From positions 3,348,001 to 3,412,000 of the forward strand of contig NZ_JBJKFD010000001.1 in NCBI RefSeq assembly GCF_049723905.1: a DNA stretch of 64,000 nucleotides, in the 5' to 3' direction. Position numbers and translations under genes: made by a program. The DNA comes from G963665185 sp049723905 (GTDB taxonomy: Bacteria; Desulfobacterota; Desulfovibrionia; Desulfovibrionales; Desulfovibrionaceae). How positions within the stretch are numbered: position 1 is the stretch's first letter; every line of letters begins with the position of its first letter. Below the pieces are notes generated by a model. That model did not search any database. It was not told where the DNA came from and saw nothing but the letters and a program-made list of their open reading frames with translations. This document shows positions 1-10,081 of the stretch, one piece after another.

Positions 1-143
1 TGGGCATATCCTCTTTACAAGTCGTCATGTATTTTTATTAGTTCGGTAAAGATATTCTTAAGCACGGTGTGCACAATGCATTGGCATTGGTTGTTTCCTG
101 CTGCTACAGGGGTTTTGCCTCTTTGTTGCGTTGCCAAATACCT
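1..143. repeat. 143-bp direct repeat, copy 1
   Basis: This stretch matches 1349-1491 in the same orientation with about three mismatches and no gaps. It begins at the window edge, so the repeat may extend further upstream. No open frame in it looks like a gene. The two copies bracket the small secreted protein gene at 848-1213. Confidence 0.9.
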
Positions 144-847
144 TTACAACAACGCCGCAAAGGTTTTGGGCCTTTAGTATACCTCCTTCCTCCGCAAGGT
201 GTGGCAACGCATCTTGCGGAGAAATCCGCCCCACAGCGCGTATGGCCGAACCATTTTCCCGGCTGACTTGCCGGTCGGCTCACCGGCCGGTTCTCGCTGC
301 AGCGCAAGGGGCCTTGCTCACCCTTTCTTTCCTTTCGGCTGTATGCAGCAGCCGCCCCCGAAAATCTCCTTCAAATCGAATTCCGGTTTGGTCCTTTGTC
401 GCACTGGGGGGTGGATAATCCCCCCCTTTCCAAGCAGCCTAAGTTTTCGCGGGGGCTATATTATGTTGCCATATCACGTGGGGGGGCCGCAGGGCAGGCT
501 GTTGCGCGGTACGGAAACCTGCGAAATCGGCTGGACAATGTTATCGCTTGCTGGGTTGGCGGCAAAGCCAAGAAGCGCCAACTTTATGGGCTGCATGTGA
601 TGAAAGGTTGTGGCGGGTTTGGTTTAACATACTGTTTCCCATAAACATTATTTATTGGTATGTTTTTTGTTAGTGTGTGCTTACGTTGGTGTGTGATGAA
701 GGAATGCGGCTGCTGCTTTCTGTCGGCGTGTTGCTTCCGGTTCGGGGCGTGTGCTCTGTGGTGGTCCCGGGCTTCACGTGCAGCCAAGGTTTGCCAAATT
801 GGGCAGTAGGCCTGCCCCTAAAAATTTTATGCCCAGGAGTATACGCC
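144..847. other. Intergenic stretch without a recognisable gene
   Basis: Short frames here have no ribosome binding site and no protein-like composition. The sequence at 146-157 resembles the GCAGCAACGCCGC linker of the dispersed element A in reverse orientation, so a decayed copy is possible. An AGGAG-type ribosome binding site at about 833-838 serves the gene at 848. Confidence 0.4.
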
Positions 848-1213
848 ATGACGTTGCCCAAGTTTTCTCTCTTCGCAGTGTTGTTTGTTGCTGTCTCCCT
901 CATGTCAGCAGCACCCGTTTGGGCCAGCTCAAAGGCAAGCCCGGAGAGTTGTGCGGCCGTTGGTGCTGTCGTGGTGCATTGCTACGATTGCGGGCATTAC
1001 AAGTACCTGGGGAAGGCTTCCGTTCTGACGGGCTACGAAGAATCCGGAGGCGAGAAGTACTGCGTGGTGGTTGCCGATGCCACGGCCGCCTGTTCCAGCC
1101 GCTTTGGAGTAAATAGGTATGCAATTGGGTATTACACGACGTTCCGTATTGGCGGAGGATCGCGGGACGAAACGCACGACACGAGCTGCATAGACAGGGT
1201 TGGGAAGCCGTAG
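848..1213 (+). CDS. Small secreted cysteine-containing protein of unknown function
   Basis: The predicted product has 121 residues. It opens with a clear signal peptide: a basic start (MTLPK), a hydrophobic core, and a VWA-S type cleavage region near residues 25-29. The mature part is about 93 residues with six cysteines, an even number that suits disulfide bonding outside the cytoplasm, and it has several Gly/Tyr-rich stretches. The ATG at 848 is preferred over an in-frame start 171 bases upstream because it follows an AGGAGT ribosome binding site and begins exactly at the signal peptide. I do not recognise a family. The gene stands alone between two copies of a 143-bp repeat, which suggests duplication or movement of the whole segment. 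Confidence 0.7.
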   Translation: MTLPKFSLFAVLFVAVSLMSAAPVWASSKASPESCAAVGAVVVHCYDCGHYKYLGKASVLTGYEESGGEKYCVVVADATAACSSRFGVNRYAIGYYTTFRIGGGSRDETHDTSCIDRVGKP

Positions 1214-1256
1214 GCCCCGGCTCTGGGCGTCTTGAGCAAGAAAGGAAGGATGCCCC

Positions 1257-1282
1257 AGCTCGTTTTGTTCACCAAACGAGCT
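1257..1282 (+). terminator. Hairpin after the secreted protein gene
   Basis: A perfect 9-bp stem (AGCTCGTTT / AAACGAGCT) with an 8-nt loop lies 43 bases past the stop codon. There is no U-tract, so it may be a weak terminator or an mRNA-stabilising stem. Confidence 0.45.
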
Positions 1283-1348
1283 CCCTTCCGTACGGAGATT
1301 GCAACCCGCCTGATGGATGCAACTTGAAAGTTCATCTGCCTGCCCTTG

Positions 1349-1491
1349 TGGGCATATCCTCTCTACAAGTCGTCATGTATTTTTATTAGTTCGGTAAAGA
1401 TATTCTTAAGCACGCTGTGCACAATGCATTGGCATTGGTTGTTTCCTGCTGCTACAGGGTTTTTGCCTCTTTGTTGCGTTGCCAAATACCT
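1349..1491. repeat. 143-bp direct repeat, copy 2
   Basis: Second copy of the repeat at 1-143, same orientation. Similarity ends at about 1491, where copy 1 runs into an element A-like sequence. The following 1492-1797 holds no gene that I can support and probably carries the promoter of the sigma-54 activator. Confidence 0.9.
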
Positions 1492-1797
1492 TCAACAATG
1501 TACGCGATTTTCAAATTATCCGGTCTACAAAAGCGAACAGCCGCCTGTTTTTTCTGTTTTACTGAAAAATGGTTAGAACCATGAATTTCGGTGGTGGAAA
1601 TTTCTTTGGAAAATATTTGTTTTTCCGGTGTGTTATGTCGTTTTTTGAATCCTTCCCCTTAAGGGCAGTTTTTTTGACTTTTCTGCAGTCCAACACTAGT
1701 GTCGTTTTCGTGTCGTGCGATGGCCGAATTGGTGATCCTGTTTTTGGGCCATCCGCGGCAATATTTTTTTCATTTAACGATTACACACAGTTGGCCC

Positions 1798-3204
<1,407 letters not shown>

Positions 3205-3244
3205 TGGGAGCGCGGCCATTTGGCCTGCAACTCCTGCGGTATAT

Positions 3245-3284
3245 AAAAAAAACCGGGCGCGTATGGCATGCGCCCGGTTTTTCT
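3245..3284. terminator. Bidirectional terminator between the activator gene and islB
   Basis: A 10-bp GC-rich stem (AACCGGGCGC / GCGCCCGGTT, 3251-3279) is flanked by an A-run on the left and a T-run on the right. It can therefore end both converging transcripts. Confidence 0.85.
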
Positions 3285-3348
3285 GTTCAAGAGAGAGGGG
3301 GAGCCAGACTGTGTTCTTCAGCCGTGGCGAACAAAAAACAGTCAGTGG

Positions 3349-4281
3349 CTACTGTGCAAATTTCCCCGCAAAACCGGCCTGGAGGATCTGCAACCGGGCC
3401 ATGAGCCCTTCGTCCAGTTCCTTTTCCGTCATTTCGTAGGTTCTGCCCAGGTAGTTGTATTTGGGTTCGCCAAACCGGTGGTAGGGCAGCATTTCGTAGC
3501 TCAGTCCCTTGCGTCCCAGGGGGAGGAATTCCAGAATGGCCCGGATGTCCTCTTCAGTGTCGTTGAAGCCGGGCACAACAGGGGTGCGCACCATGATGGG
3601 CAGGTCCGGGAATTCCTCGCAGACCTTGCCGAAGTTCTCCAGAATACGCTCGTTGCCCACCCCGGTGAACTGCTTGTGCTTTGCGCTGTCCATGCACTTT
3701 ATGTCCATTATCAGGGCGTCCAGGCTCTGGCACGCTTCCTTCAATGTTTCCCAGGAACAGTGTCCGCAGGTTTCCATCATGCAGTGGATGCGGTGTTTCC
3801 GTCCTTCGCGCAAAAGGGCCGCGGCAAATTTTCCCTGGGCCATGGCTTCGCCGCCGCTCAGGGTCATGCCGCCGCCGGAGCGGGTGTAAAAGGGGCTGTC
3901 TTTTTCCACCTGCTTTATCACTTCGGCCACGGTCATGGTTTCGCCGTACACGTTCAGCGCGTTGGCGGGGCAGGCCTCGGCGCAGGTGTGGCAGCGGACG
4001 CATTTTTCCGGGTCTATCTGCGGCATGTTCTGTTCGGACGCACTCAGCGCGCCGTTGGGGCAGGCTTTTATGCAGCGCGTACACTTTTCCGTGGTAAGGC
4101 ACTTTCTGGGGTTGAAGGCCAGATCCGGGCGCATGTTTTGCGATTCCGGGTTGCTGCACCACCTGCAGCGCAGCGGGCATCCCTTCAGAAAAACCAGGGT
4201 GCGTATTCCTGTGCCGTCGTGGACGGAATAGTTCTGGATGTTGAAGACGATGCCTTTTTGTTGCGAATCCGGGATGCTCAT
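3349..4281 (-). CDS. islB: Glycyl-radical-enzyme activating protein of isethionate sulfite-lyase (radical SAM)
   Basis: The product has 310 residues and is the activase that uses S-adenosylmethionine to place the glycyl radical on the lyase encoded just upstream. The radical SAM cluster motif is visible as CPLRCRWC near residues 35-42. It is followed by a two-cluster ferredoxin insert (CTRCIKACP and CVRCHTCAEACP), as usual for activases of this enzyme class, and by the GGGMTLSGGEA motif. The start at 4281 gives the typical N-terminus before the IVFNIQNYSVHDGTGIRT block and has an AAGGAT ribosome binding site; the 63 codons upstream are junk. The assignment to isethionate rather than choline, glycerol or DHPS rests on the partner enzyme. 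Confidence 0.9.
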   Translation of the reverse strand: MSIPDSQQKGIVFNIQNYSVHDGTGIRTLVFLKGCPLRCRWCSNPESQNMRPDLAFNPRKCLTTEKCTRCIKACPNGALSASEQNMPQIDPEKCVRCHTCAEACPANALNVYGETMTVAEVIKQVEKDSPFYTRSGGGMTLSGGEAMAQGKFAAALLREGRKHRIHCMMETCGHCSWETLKEACQSLDALIMDIKCMDSAKHKQFTGVGNERILENFGKVCEEFPDLPIMVRTPVVPGFNDTEEDIRAILEFLPLGRKGLSYEMLPYHRFGEPKYNYLGRTYEMTEKELDEGLMARLQILQAGFAGKFAQ

Positions 4282-4321
4282 TCTGAATATCCTTGTGACA
4301 GCATGGGAAAAAAGATGTGAA

Positions 4322-4353
4322 AAAGGGGAGGACGAAGCGGCGTCCTCCCCTTT
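4322..4353 (-). terminator. Intercistronic hairpin between islA and islB
   Basis: A perfect 13-bp stem with a 6-nt loop lies in the gap between the two genes. On the coding strand it is followed by five Ts, then C-rich sequence. It looks like a partial terminator that would let only part of the islA transcripts continue into islB. Confidence 0.7.
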
Positions 4354-4366
4354 ACATGCCTTACGG

Positions 4367-6838
4367 TTAGACCGTGGCGTGTTCGGTTCTGTTGATGATG
4401 TCGTCCTGCAGGTCCTTGGACAGGTCGCAGAAGTAGGCGCTGTAGCCGGCAATGCGAACCAGCAGGTCACGGTAGCTGTCCGGGTCCTTCTGGGCGGCCA
4501 CCAGGGTTTCCTTGTTCACGATGTTGAACTGCAGGTGCCACAGGTGCAGGTCGCACCAGGTGCGGATCATGTCCATGATCTTGCGGGTACCTTCCTCGCC
4601 CTCTACCGCCTTGGGGGAGAGCTTCAGGTTCAGCAGACGGGACGCGCGGTTCATCATGCCCATGTTCTTGGTGTGGTAGTTGGACATGAGCACGGCGGTG
4701 GGGCCGTTGTGGTCTGCGCCGTGGGAAGCGGAAGTGCCGTCGGACAGGGCAGTCCAGGCGTGGCGTCCGTTGGGCGTGGCGGAAACGACCTTGCCAAAGG
4801 GAACGTGCGAGGTGATGGGCACGTAGCGGACGTCGCAATGGATGCCGCGTTCCTTGGAGTATTTTTCAGCGTATACCTGGGTGATGAAGTCGATGTCCTT
4901 GGCAATGGCGTCGGCGTATTCGTCGTTGTTGCCGTAGGCCGGAGCGTTGCGGAGCATTTCGCGGACGTCTTCATGTCCTTCAAAGTCCGTCTTCATGGCT
5001 TCCACAACTTCGGCCATGGTCAGCTTCTTGTCTTCAAACACCAGCTTCTTGATGGCGGACAGGCTGTCCGTAACCGTGCCATAGCCCAGGAATTCGAAGT
5101 AGGAGTAGTCCACGCCGCCTTCGATCTTGGGGCTCTGCAGGTCCTTGCCTTCCTTCATGCACAGGTCGTGCAGCACGGAAGCCATGGGCGAGGCAAAGTG
5201 TTCGGGACGCAGGCAATCGACCACGTACTGCTGCAGGAAGGCCTTGGACAGCAGGTTCATGTGCTGCTTCTTGTAGGCTTCGTAGAATTCGTCCCAGGTC
5301 TTGAAAGAGGTGGGGTCGCCGGTTTCCAGGCCGATGAGCTCGTCGCCGTAGTGCAGCATGCGGCCATTGTACATGGTCATTTCCATGGCAGTGGCAAAGT
5401 TGATGTACACGCAGCCGGATGTGTAGGTGTCGCGGTTGGGCATGCGGGCTTCTGTGCAGCCGGAAACGGCGTAGTCCAGGGCTTCCTTGAAGGGAGCGCC
5501 CTTGGCCGTGTACAGGGGCACGATTTCTTCGTCGTTGATCAGCTTGGGAAAGCCGGAACCGTCCTTGATGGTCAGCGCGATCTCGTGGAGAAAACGCTCC
5601 GGAGTACGGGAATGGATACGGGTTGCCAGGTCGGGGTAGTTCAGGGGGAAATCCCGCTTGGACTTCAGGAACAGGTAGGACAGCTCGTTGGTGGCGTCCT
5701 GTCCGTCGGGAGTCTGGCCGCCGATGGTTACGGCTTCCCAGTGGGCGTATCCTTCCTGGAATTCGTTGCCTGTGGGGTTGATGTACAGGTCGATGAACTG
5801 GGCCATTTCAACCCACATGATTTCCAGCAGTTCGGTAGCCTGTTCTTCGGTCAGTTTTCCTTCTTCAATGTCTTTCTTGTAGAAGGGGTACAGGTACTGG
5901 TCCATGCGGCCGTTGGAGATGATGGCCGAAGCCTTCTGCTCCATGCGCGAGAACATCTGTACAAACCACTGGCACTGCAGGGCTTCGCGGAAGTTGCGGG
6001 CGGGCTCGGCAGGTACACGTTCGCAGATTTCAGCCATTTCCAGCAGCTCGGCCTTGCGCTTTTCGTCCTTTTCGGCGGCGGCAAGTTCCCGTGCCAGTGT
6101 GGCGTGGCGCTTTGCCCAAATCATAATGGCGTCGCAGACGATGACCATGGCCTGGTAGAAGGGGCGCTTGTCCCAGTTCTGCGTGGGGCTCATGGGGTCG
6201 AGTTCGTCCAGCTTGGCCTGTGCTTCGGCCTGGATGTCCAGGAAGCCGCGCTTGATGACCTTTTCATAGTCGTGCACCCACTGCAGGGCGGAACGGTAGG
6301 AAGATGTTTCGCTGACCACGAACTTGGACTTCAGACCTTCGTTGTCGTCGTAGGTGACGGTGCGCAGCTCTTCGGGCAGGGCGTGGTTCAGGTGCTCGTG
6401 GTAGGTCTTGCCTTCCCAGAAGGGAGCAATTTCGCTCAGCAGCAGGTCGGTGTCTTCCTTGGAGATGATGAAGGGGCTTTTTTCGCGCTTGTGCAGGTCC
6501 TTCATAACCACTTTATAGAAGTCACCGTCGATTTCCGGATACAGGATGCCATAACGGCCGGGCTGCCCTGCACGTCCGGCAAGAAGGGAATTGGGCGTGA
6601 TGTACACGTCGATTTTTTCAGCAACGTTCTTGAGCGCCTTGGCCCAGCGCAGAACCAGAGGCTGGCCTTCGGTCGTCTTCATGGATTCCGTGAAATACTG
6701 GGCGCGTTGGATGTCGATGTGCGGGACGGTCATGTGGAACGTATCCATGATGCCGTATACGCGTTCGCGGCCCTTGCGGGTATCCAGTTTGTTCAGAATG
6801 CGATCTTCCTGGGGGGAAAGTGAGCAACAACCAGTCAT
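4367..6838 (-). CDS. islA: Isethionate sulfite-lyase, a glycyl radical enzyme
   Basis: The 823-aa enzyme cleaves the C-S bond of isethionate (2-hydroxyethanesulfonate) to sulfite and acetaldehyde, feeding sulfite to respiration. The glycyl radical loop is RIAGYSAYF with Gly798, and the thiyl radical Cys461 lies in GCTEARMP with Glu463. Arg182, Gln186 and Arg671 fall at the places I recall for the sulfonate-binding residues of the Bilophila wadsworthia enzyme (Arg189, Gln193, Arg678, with Cys468, Glu470 and Gly805), all with the same offset of seven. Choline and glycerol lyases carry GCVE rather than GCTE, as I recall. The start has an AGGAGA ribosome binding site. No microcompartment genes are nearby, so the cytosolic form is expected. 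Recalled numbering is from memory and was not checked by alignment. Confidence 0.92.
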   Translation of the reverse strand: MTGCCSLSPQEDRILNKLDTRKGRERVYGIMDTFHMTVPHIDIQRAQYFTESMKTTEGQPLVLRWAKALKNVAEKIDVYITPNSLLAGRAGQPGRYGILYPEIDGDFYKVVMKDLHKREKSPFIISKEDTDLLLSEIAPFWEGKTYHEHLNHALPEELRTVTYDDNEGLKSKFVVSETSSYRSALQWVHDYEKVIKRGFLDIQAEAQAKLDELDPMSPTQNWDKRPFYQAMVIVCDAIMIWAKRHATLARELAAAEKDEKRKAELLEMAEICERVPAEPARNFREALQCQWFVQMFSRMEQKASAIISNGRMDQYLYPFYKKDIEEGKLTEEQATELLEIMWVEMAQFIDLYINPTGNEFQEGYAHWEAVTIGGQTPDGQDATNELSYLFLKSKRDFPLNYPDLATRIHSRTPERFLHEIALTIKDGSGFPKLINDEEIVPLYTAKGAPFKEALDYAVSGCTEARMPNRDTYTSGCVYINFATAMEMTMYNGRMLHYGDELIGLETGDPTSFKTWDEFYEAYKKQHMNLLSKAFLQQYVVDCLRPEHFASPMASVLHDLCMKEGKDLQSPKIEGGVDYSYFEFLGYGTVTDSLSAIKKLVFEDKKLTMAEVVEAMKTDFEGHEDVREMLRNAPAYGNNDEYADAIAKDIDFITQVYAEKYSKERGIHCDVRYVPITSHVPFGKVVSATPNGRHAWTALSDGTSASHGADHNGPTAVLMSNYHTKNMGMMNRASRLLNLKLSPKAVEGEEGTRKIMDMIRTWCDLHLWHLQFNIVNKETLVAAQKDPDSYRDLLVRIAGYSAYFCDLSKDLQDDIINRTEHATV

Positions 6839-6937
6839 GGTGCTTTCTCCTGATAAATTGAGTGGGCTGCAGACTTAAAGAGCTGCAGCAAAAATTGTTT
6901 GAGTGATAAACCCGTTCGCTCTGATGTCTCCCACTTA

Positions 6938-6952
6938 GCAAGGCTGGTGCCA
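6938..6952 (-). promoter_or_regulatory. Sigma-54 (-24/-12) promoter of islA-islB
   Basis: On the minus strand the sequence is TGGCACCAGCCTTGC. This matches the sigma-54 consensus TGGCAC-N5-TTGC exactly, with correct spacing. Transcription would start near 6927, about 90 bases before the islA start codon. Confidence 0.9.
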
Positions 6953-7030
6953 AAAGTGTAACCAGTTTGTTTTATTGAAGAAATGTCGCATTTGTGAAAA
7001 AAAGGACAGAAGCGGATTTTTTTCAACTAT

Positions 7031-7120
7031 GTTGCGCTGGTGCAACGCTTTTTGGGGTGGGCTTTGGTTTGCTTGGATTTTTGAGGGTGTTGCAGTGGTG
7101 CCACATGTGCACCAGCGCAC
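7031..7120. promoter_or_regulatory. Cluster of three upstream activator-type sites for islA
   Basis: GTTGCGCTGGTGCAAC (7031-7046) and GTTGCAGTGGTGCCAC (7089-7104) are 13/16 identical. A third copy lies in reverse orientation at 7106-7120 and shares TGCGCTGGTGCA with the first. They sit about 80-170 bases upstream of the -24/-12 promoter, the usual place for enhancer sites bound by a sigma-54 activator. Confidence 0.75.
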
Positions 7121-7122
7121 AT

Positions 7123-7249
7123 CCATTCCCGTGAGAACAGCACGATAGCGGCGTTGCTGCACGAAATTCAAAACCTCGCGTATCAGGAAATACGCGTCGG
7201 CTCTGAATTTCGCTGGCGCCTTGCTCTCGCACCGTTCTCACAAGAATGG
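7123..7249. repeat. Element A (nested-stem intergenic repeat), copy 1
   Basis: The outer stem is CCATTC..GTGAGAAC / GTTCTCAC..GAATGG, the middle stem CGAAATTCA / TGAATTTCG and the central stem CGCGTAT / ATACGCG. Fixed linkers AGCGGCGTTGCTGC and GGCGCCTTGC lie between the stems. Related copies are at 10240, 16175, 36799 and 55067. Confidence 0.85.
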
Positions 7250-7331
7250 TGCTGGGGATGGGTAGAATAGCAGAAAGAAGAGAAGATAGAAGAGACAAGG
7301 CCGAAGAAGCGGAGAGCTTTGGATATAAATA

Positions 7332-7360
7332 AAGGCGGCAAGCGCAATGCCTGCCGCCTT
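7332..7360 (-). terminator. Terminator hairpin of the methyltransferase gene
   Basis: AAGGCGGCA pairs with TGCCGCCTT over 9 bp, just past the stop codon of the gene at 7370. The minus strand continues into TTTATTT. Confidence 0.65.
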
Positions 7361-7369
7361 GTGTGTGCG

Positions 7370-8155
7370 TTACTCGGGTTTTACGGCAATCACGTACCCG
7401 AAGCTGGTCCAGCGGCCATTATCCACGGCCAGGGTTTTGGGGTCGCCTTGTGGGTCTTTTTTGCAGAACGGGTCGTGCAGCGCGAATTCCATCCACCAAT
7501 CTTGGGCGTCGGGCGCGTACCCGCTTTCGATGACTCTGAAGCCCGCGCGTTCCACGTCCGCAACGGTTGCGTGGATGTCGCGGAAGCATTCCTTCCATGG
7601 GAATTCTTCCTGCGAAACATACGGTTCCAGGTCTGCGGGCAGGGGCACGTCCAGGTGCATGGGCTCGCCCAGTCCGAACACGCCGCCGGGCCTGAGTACC
7701 CGGCGAATTTCTTCGAGGCAGGCCAGGTAGCCGGCTTCGCCCTGCATCCCGCGCACCATTTCCAGCGCAGTGGTGGAAAGGGCGAAGTCGAAGGATTCGG
7801 AGGCGAAGTTGGTATCGGGCACGCCGATCTTTTGCGCCAGCACAGAGCTTGCAACGCCCCATGCCTGCGCGTTGCGGCGTACGTGTTCCACCATGGGGTC
7901 GCCCTGCATGCGGTCGTCCCATGGGTCTATGGCAAAGACGGAAAGCCCGTATTCCTTTGCCAGAAAGCAGCTCTGGACGCCCCGGTTGCAGCCCACGTCG
8001 AGCAGTCGGGCTTTCGGCAATCGGGCTTTCGGCCCCATGCCCATTTTCTGGGCCATGAAGTCGCTCAGTCGCAGCCCGCCTGGGCCGCTGCATTCCATAT
8101 ATATGGCATCCAGGTCGGTGTATTTTGTCGATTTGCTGTAGTCTATGCGCGTCAT
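7370..8155 (-). CDS. Class I SAM-dependent methyltransferase, substrate unknown
   Basis: The 261-aa product shows the SAM-binding motif I as LLDVGCNRGVQSCFLA and an acidic loop after the second strand (VFAIDPWDD). A typical late block EIRRVLRPGGVFGLGEP follows. The overall look is that of small-molecule methyltransferases of the Methyltransf_11/25 kind. The ATG at 8155 follows an AGGAG ribosome binding site and is preferred over an in-frame start 105 bases further out. Nothing in the sequence fixes the acceptor. It lies between the isethionate control region and the divergently transcribed symporter gene, with no overlap that would tie it to either. Confidence 0.75.
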   Translation of the reverse strand: MTRIDYSKSTKYTDLDAIYMECSGPGGLRLSDFMAQKMGMGPKARLPKARLLDVGCNRGVQSCFLAKEYGLSVFAIDPWDDRMQGDPMVEHVRRNAQAWGVASSVLAQKIGVPDTNFASESFDFALSTTALEMVRGMQGEAGYLACLEEIRRVLRPGGVFGLGEPMHLDVPLPADLEPYVSQEEFPWKECFRDIHATVADVERAGFRVIESGYAPDAQDWWMEFALHDPFCKKDPQGDPKTLAVDNGRWTSFGYVIAVKPE

Positions 8156-8496
8156 TGGACGGCTCCTGTTGGTAGTAAGGTATACGAACGGGCAATCGCC
8201 CAATCGCCCGGACTCATGGTCAACAGGAAGTCTCCGCCCGCTGCGGCGTATGTAAGGCAACGTGTATCCGTGTTGCTACGGCAGCGGACGGATTACGCTG
8301 CTATGCTCTTTCTCATGAAATCTCCGGTAAAAAGAGGTGTGCAATGCGGGCTTGAGCCCGTGTTTGATCCAATGCGCACCGTATAGCAAGCTCGGCAAAG
8401 GGGCGCAAAGTATTTCCGTATTCGTAAAAACGGTTTGTCGGTTCGTGCATGTGCTGCGCAGGCAGGGCCACGGACAGCTGGACGTCCGCCTTCCGA

Positions 8497-8530
8497 TTCA
8501 GTATCCCAACTGCTTCAGTATCCCAACTGC
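8497..8530 (+). repeat. Two tandem 17-bp repeats upstream of the symporter gene
   Basis: TTCAGTATCCCAACTGC occurs twice back to back, ending 38 bases before the symporter start codon. The whole 8156-8568 gap holds no gene; it must carry the promoters of both flanking genes. A GCGGGCTTGAGCCCG hairpin lies at about 8347. I see no known riboswitch. Confidence 0.8.
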
Positions 8531-8568
8531 CGAACCTCGTTGAGAATAAATGCACCCAGGAGTTGCGC

Positions 8569-10080
8569 ATGAGCCAGGAGAACAGGGACCAGTGGATATC
8601 CCGCAAGGGGTTTATCTTCGCCACCGTAGGCGCTGCCATCGGTTTGGGAAACCTGTGGCGGTTTCCTTTTCAGGCCTACAACAACGGCGGTGGCGCGTTT
8701 TTGCTTCCCTATTTCTTCGCCTTGCTCACCGCTGGCATCCCGCTGATGATCCTCGAATACGGATTCGGCAGCCGGATGAAGAGTGGCGCGGCCTACGCCT
8801 TTTCGCGTCTGGGACGCCGCTTCGAGCTGCTGGGCTGGTGGCAGGTGATGATTCCCCTGATGGTGATGATGTTCTACTCCTCCATCGTGGCCTGGAGCCT
8901 CAACTACATGCTCTACTCCGTCAACCTCGGCTGGGGCGACAACCCTGGTAAATTTTTCGGGGTGGACTTTCTGCACGTCAGCAACAGCCCCTTTCATCTG
9001 GGTGGGGTCAACTGGCCCATTTTGGCCACCACGGTCGTGGTCTGGTTCTGCAACTGGTTCATCACCCGCAACGGTATTTCCAGGGGCATAGAAAAGGCCT
9101 CGCGCATCTTCACGCCCCTGCTGCTGTTGCTTATGATCGGCTTCATGATTCGCGGCGTCACCCTGGAAGGTGCCAGCCTCGGCCTGGACTATCTGTTCAA
9201 GCCCGACTTCAGCGTGCTGCTCAAGCCCGAGGTGTGGGTCTCGGCCTATGCCCAGGTCTTTTTCTCGGCCACATTGGGCGTGGGCGTGATGATCGCCTAC
9301 TCCAGCTATCTGCCCAAAAAATCCGACATCGTGAACAACGCCTGCATAACCGTCCTGGCAAACTCCAGTTTCGACATCATTGCGGGCATTACCGTGTTCA
9401 GCACCCTGGGATTTGTGGCCCACTCCATGGGCGTGGAATTCACCGAAGTCGCCAAGGGCGGCCCCGGCATCGCCTTTGTGGCCTTTCCCATGGCCATTTC
9501 CCAGATGCCCGTGGCCAAGTCGCTCATCGGCGTGCTGTTCTTTTTCTGCCTGTTCATTGCCGGGCTTTCGTCCAGCATCTCCATGCTGGAATCGTTCTGC
9601 AGCGCGGCCCTGGACAAATTCAACATCTCCCGCAAGCGGCTCATCACCATTGTCTCCCTGCTGGGATTTGCCGGTTCGGCACTGTACACAACGGGCGCGG
9701 GCGTGCTGATTCTGGATATTGTGGACCACTTCGTGGGCAACTACGGCATTGCCACCTGCGGACTTTTGGAAGCCTTTATCATCGGCTGGTTCTACAATGC
9801 CTCCAAGATGCGTGCGGAAGTCAACGAGTACTCGGACTTCAGGATCGGCGTGTGGTGGGAATACTGCATCAAGTACCTGACCCCGGCGGTGCTGGGCTAC
9901 ATGACCGTGATGAACATAGTGGAAGAGTTCACCCGGCCCTACGGCGGATATCCCATGGCCGCCATTGCGGCATTCGGCCTGAGCGTGGCCGTGGGCATGC
10001 CTGTGGTGGGCTTTCTGCTGACGCTCAAGTCCTGGCGCAATCTGCGTCGTTCACCTTTGGACCGGCAAGGAGCCATGTAA
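8569..10080 (+). CDS. Sodium-dependent neurotransmitter:sodium symporter (NSS/SNF) family transporter
   Basis: The 503-aa inner-membrane protein has about 12 hydrophobic segments and the NSS signature near its N-terminus (GAAIGLGNLWRFPFQAYNNGGGAF), which forms the sodium and substrate sites in this family. Family members import amino acids or related amines with sodium. The start at 8569 follows a CAGGAG ribosome binding site. One base past the stop begins a 33-codon gene for a MetS-like small subunit, which supports an amino-acid importer. Taurine is a substrate of animal members of the family and would fit a sulfonate-using organism, but nothing in the sequence shows this. Confidence 0.9.
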   Translation: MSQENRDQWISRKGFIFATVGAAIGLGNLWRFPFQAYNNGGGAFLLPYFFALLTAGIPLMILEYGFGSRMKSGAAYAFSRLGRRFELLGWWQVMIPLMVMMFYSSIVAWSLNYMLYSVNLGWGDNPGKFFGVDFLHVSNSPFHLGGVNWPILATTVVVWFCNWFITRNGISRGIEKASRIFTPLLLLLMIGFMIRGVTLEGASLGLDYLFKPDFSVLLKPEVWVSAYAQVFFSATLGVGVMIAYSSYLPKKSDIVNNACITVLANSSFDIIAGITVFSTLGFVAHSMGVEFTEVAKGGPGIAFVAFPMAISQMPVAKSLIGVLFFFCLFIAGLSSSISMLESFCSAALDKFNISRKRLITIVSLLGFAGSALYTTGAGVLILDIVDHFVGNYGIATCGLLEAFIIGWFYNASKMRAEVNEYSDFRIGVWWEYCIKYLTPAVLGYMTVMNIVEEFTRPYGGYPMAAIAAFGLSVAVGMPVVGFLLTLKSWRNLRRSPLDRQGAM

Positions 10081-10081
10081 T

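Noticed and set aside
4238..6823. An 861-codon open frame on the plus strand across islA
   Set aside because: It is the antisense shadow of the islA codon pattern in GC-rich DNA; the composition is Val/His/Gly-rich and it has no ribosome binding site or motif.
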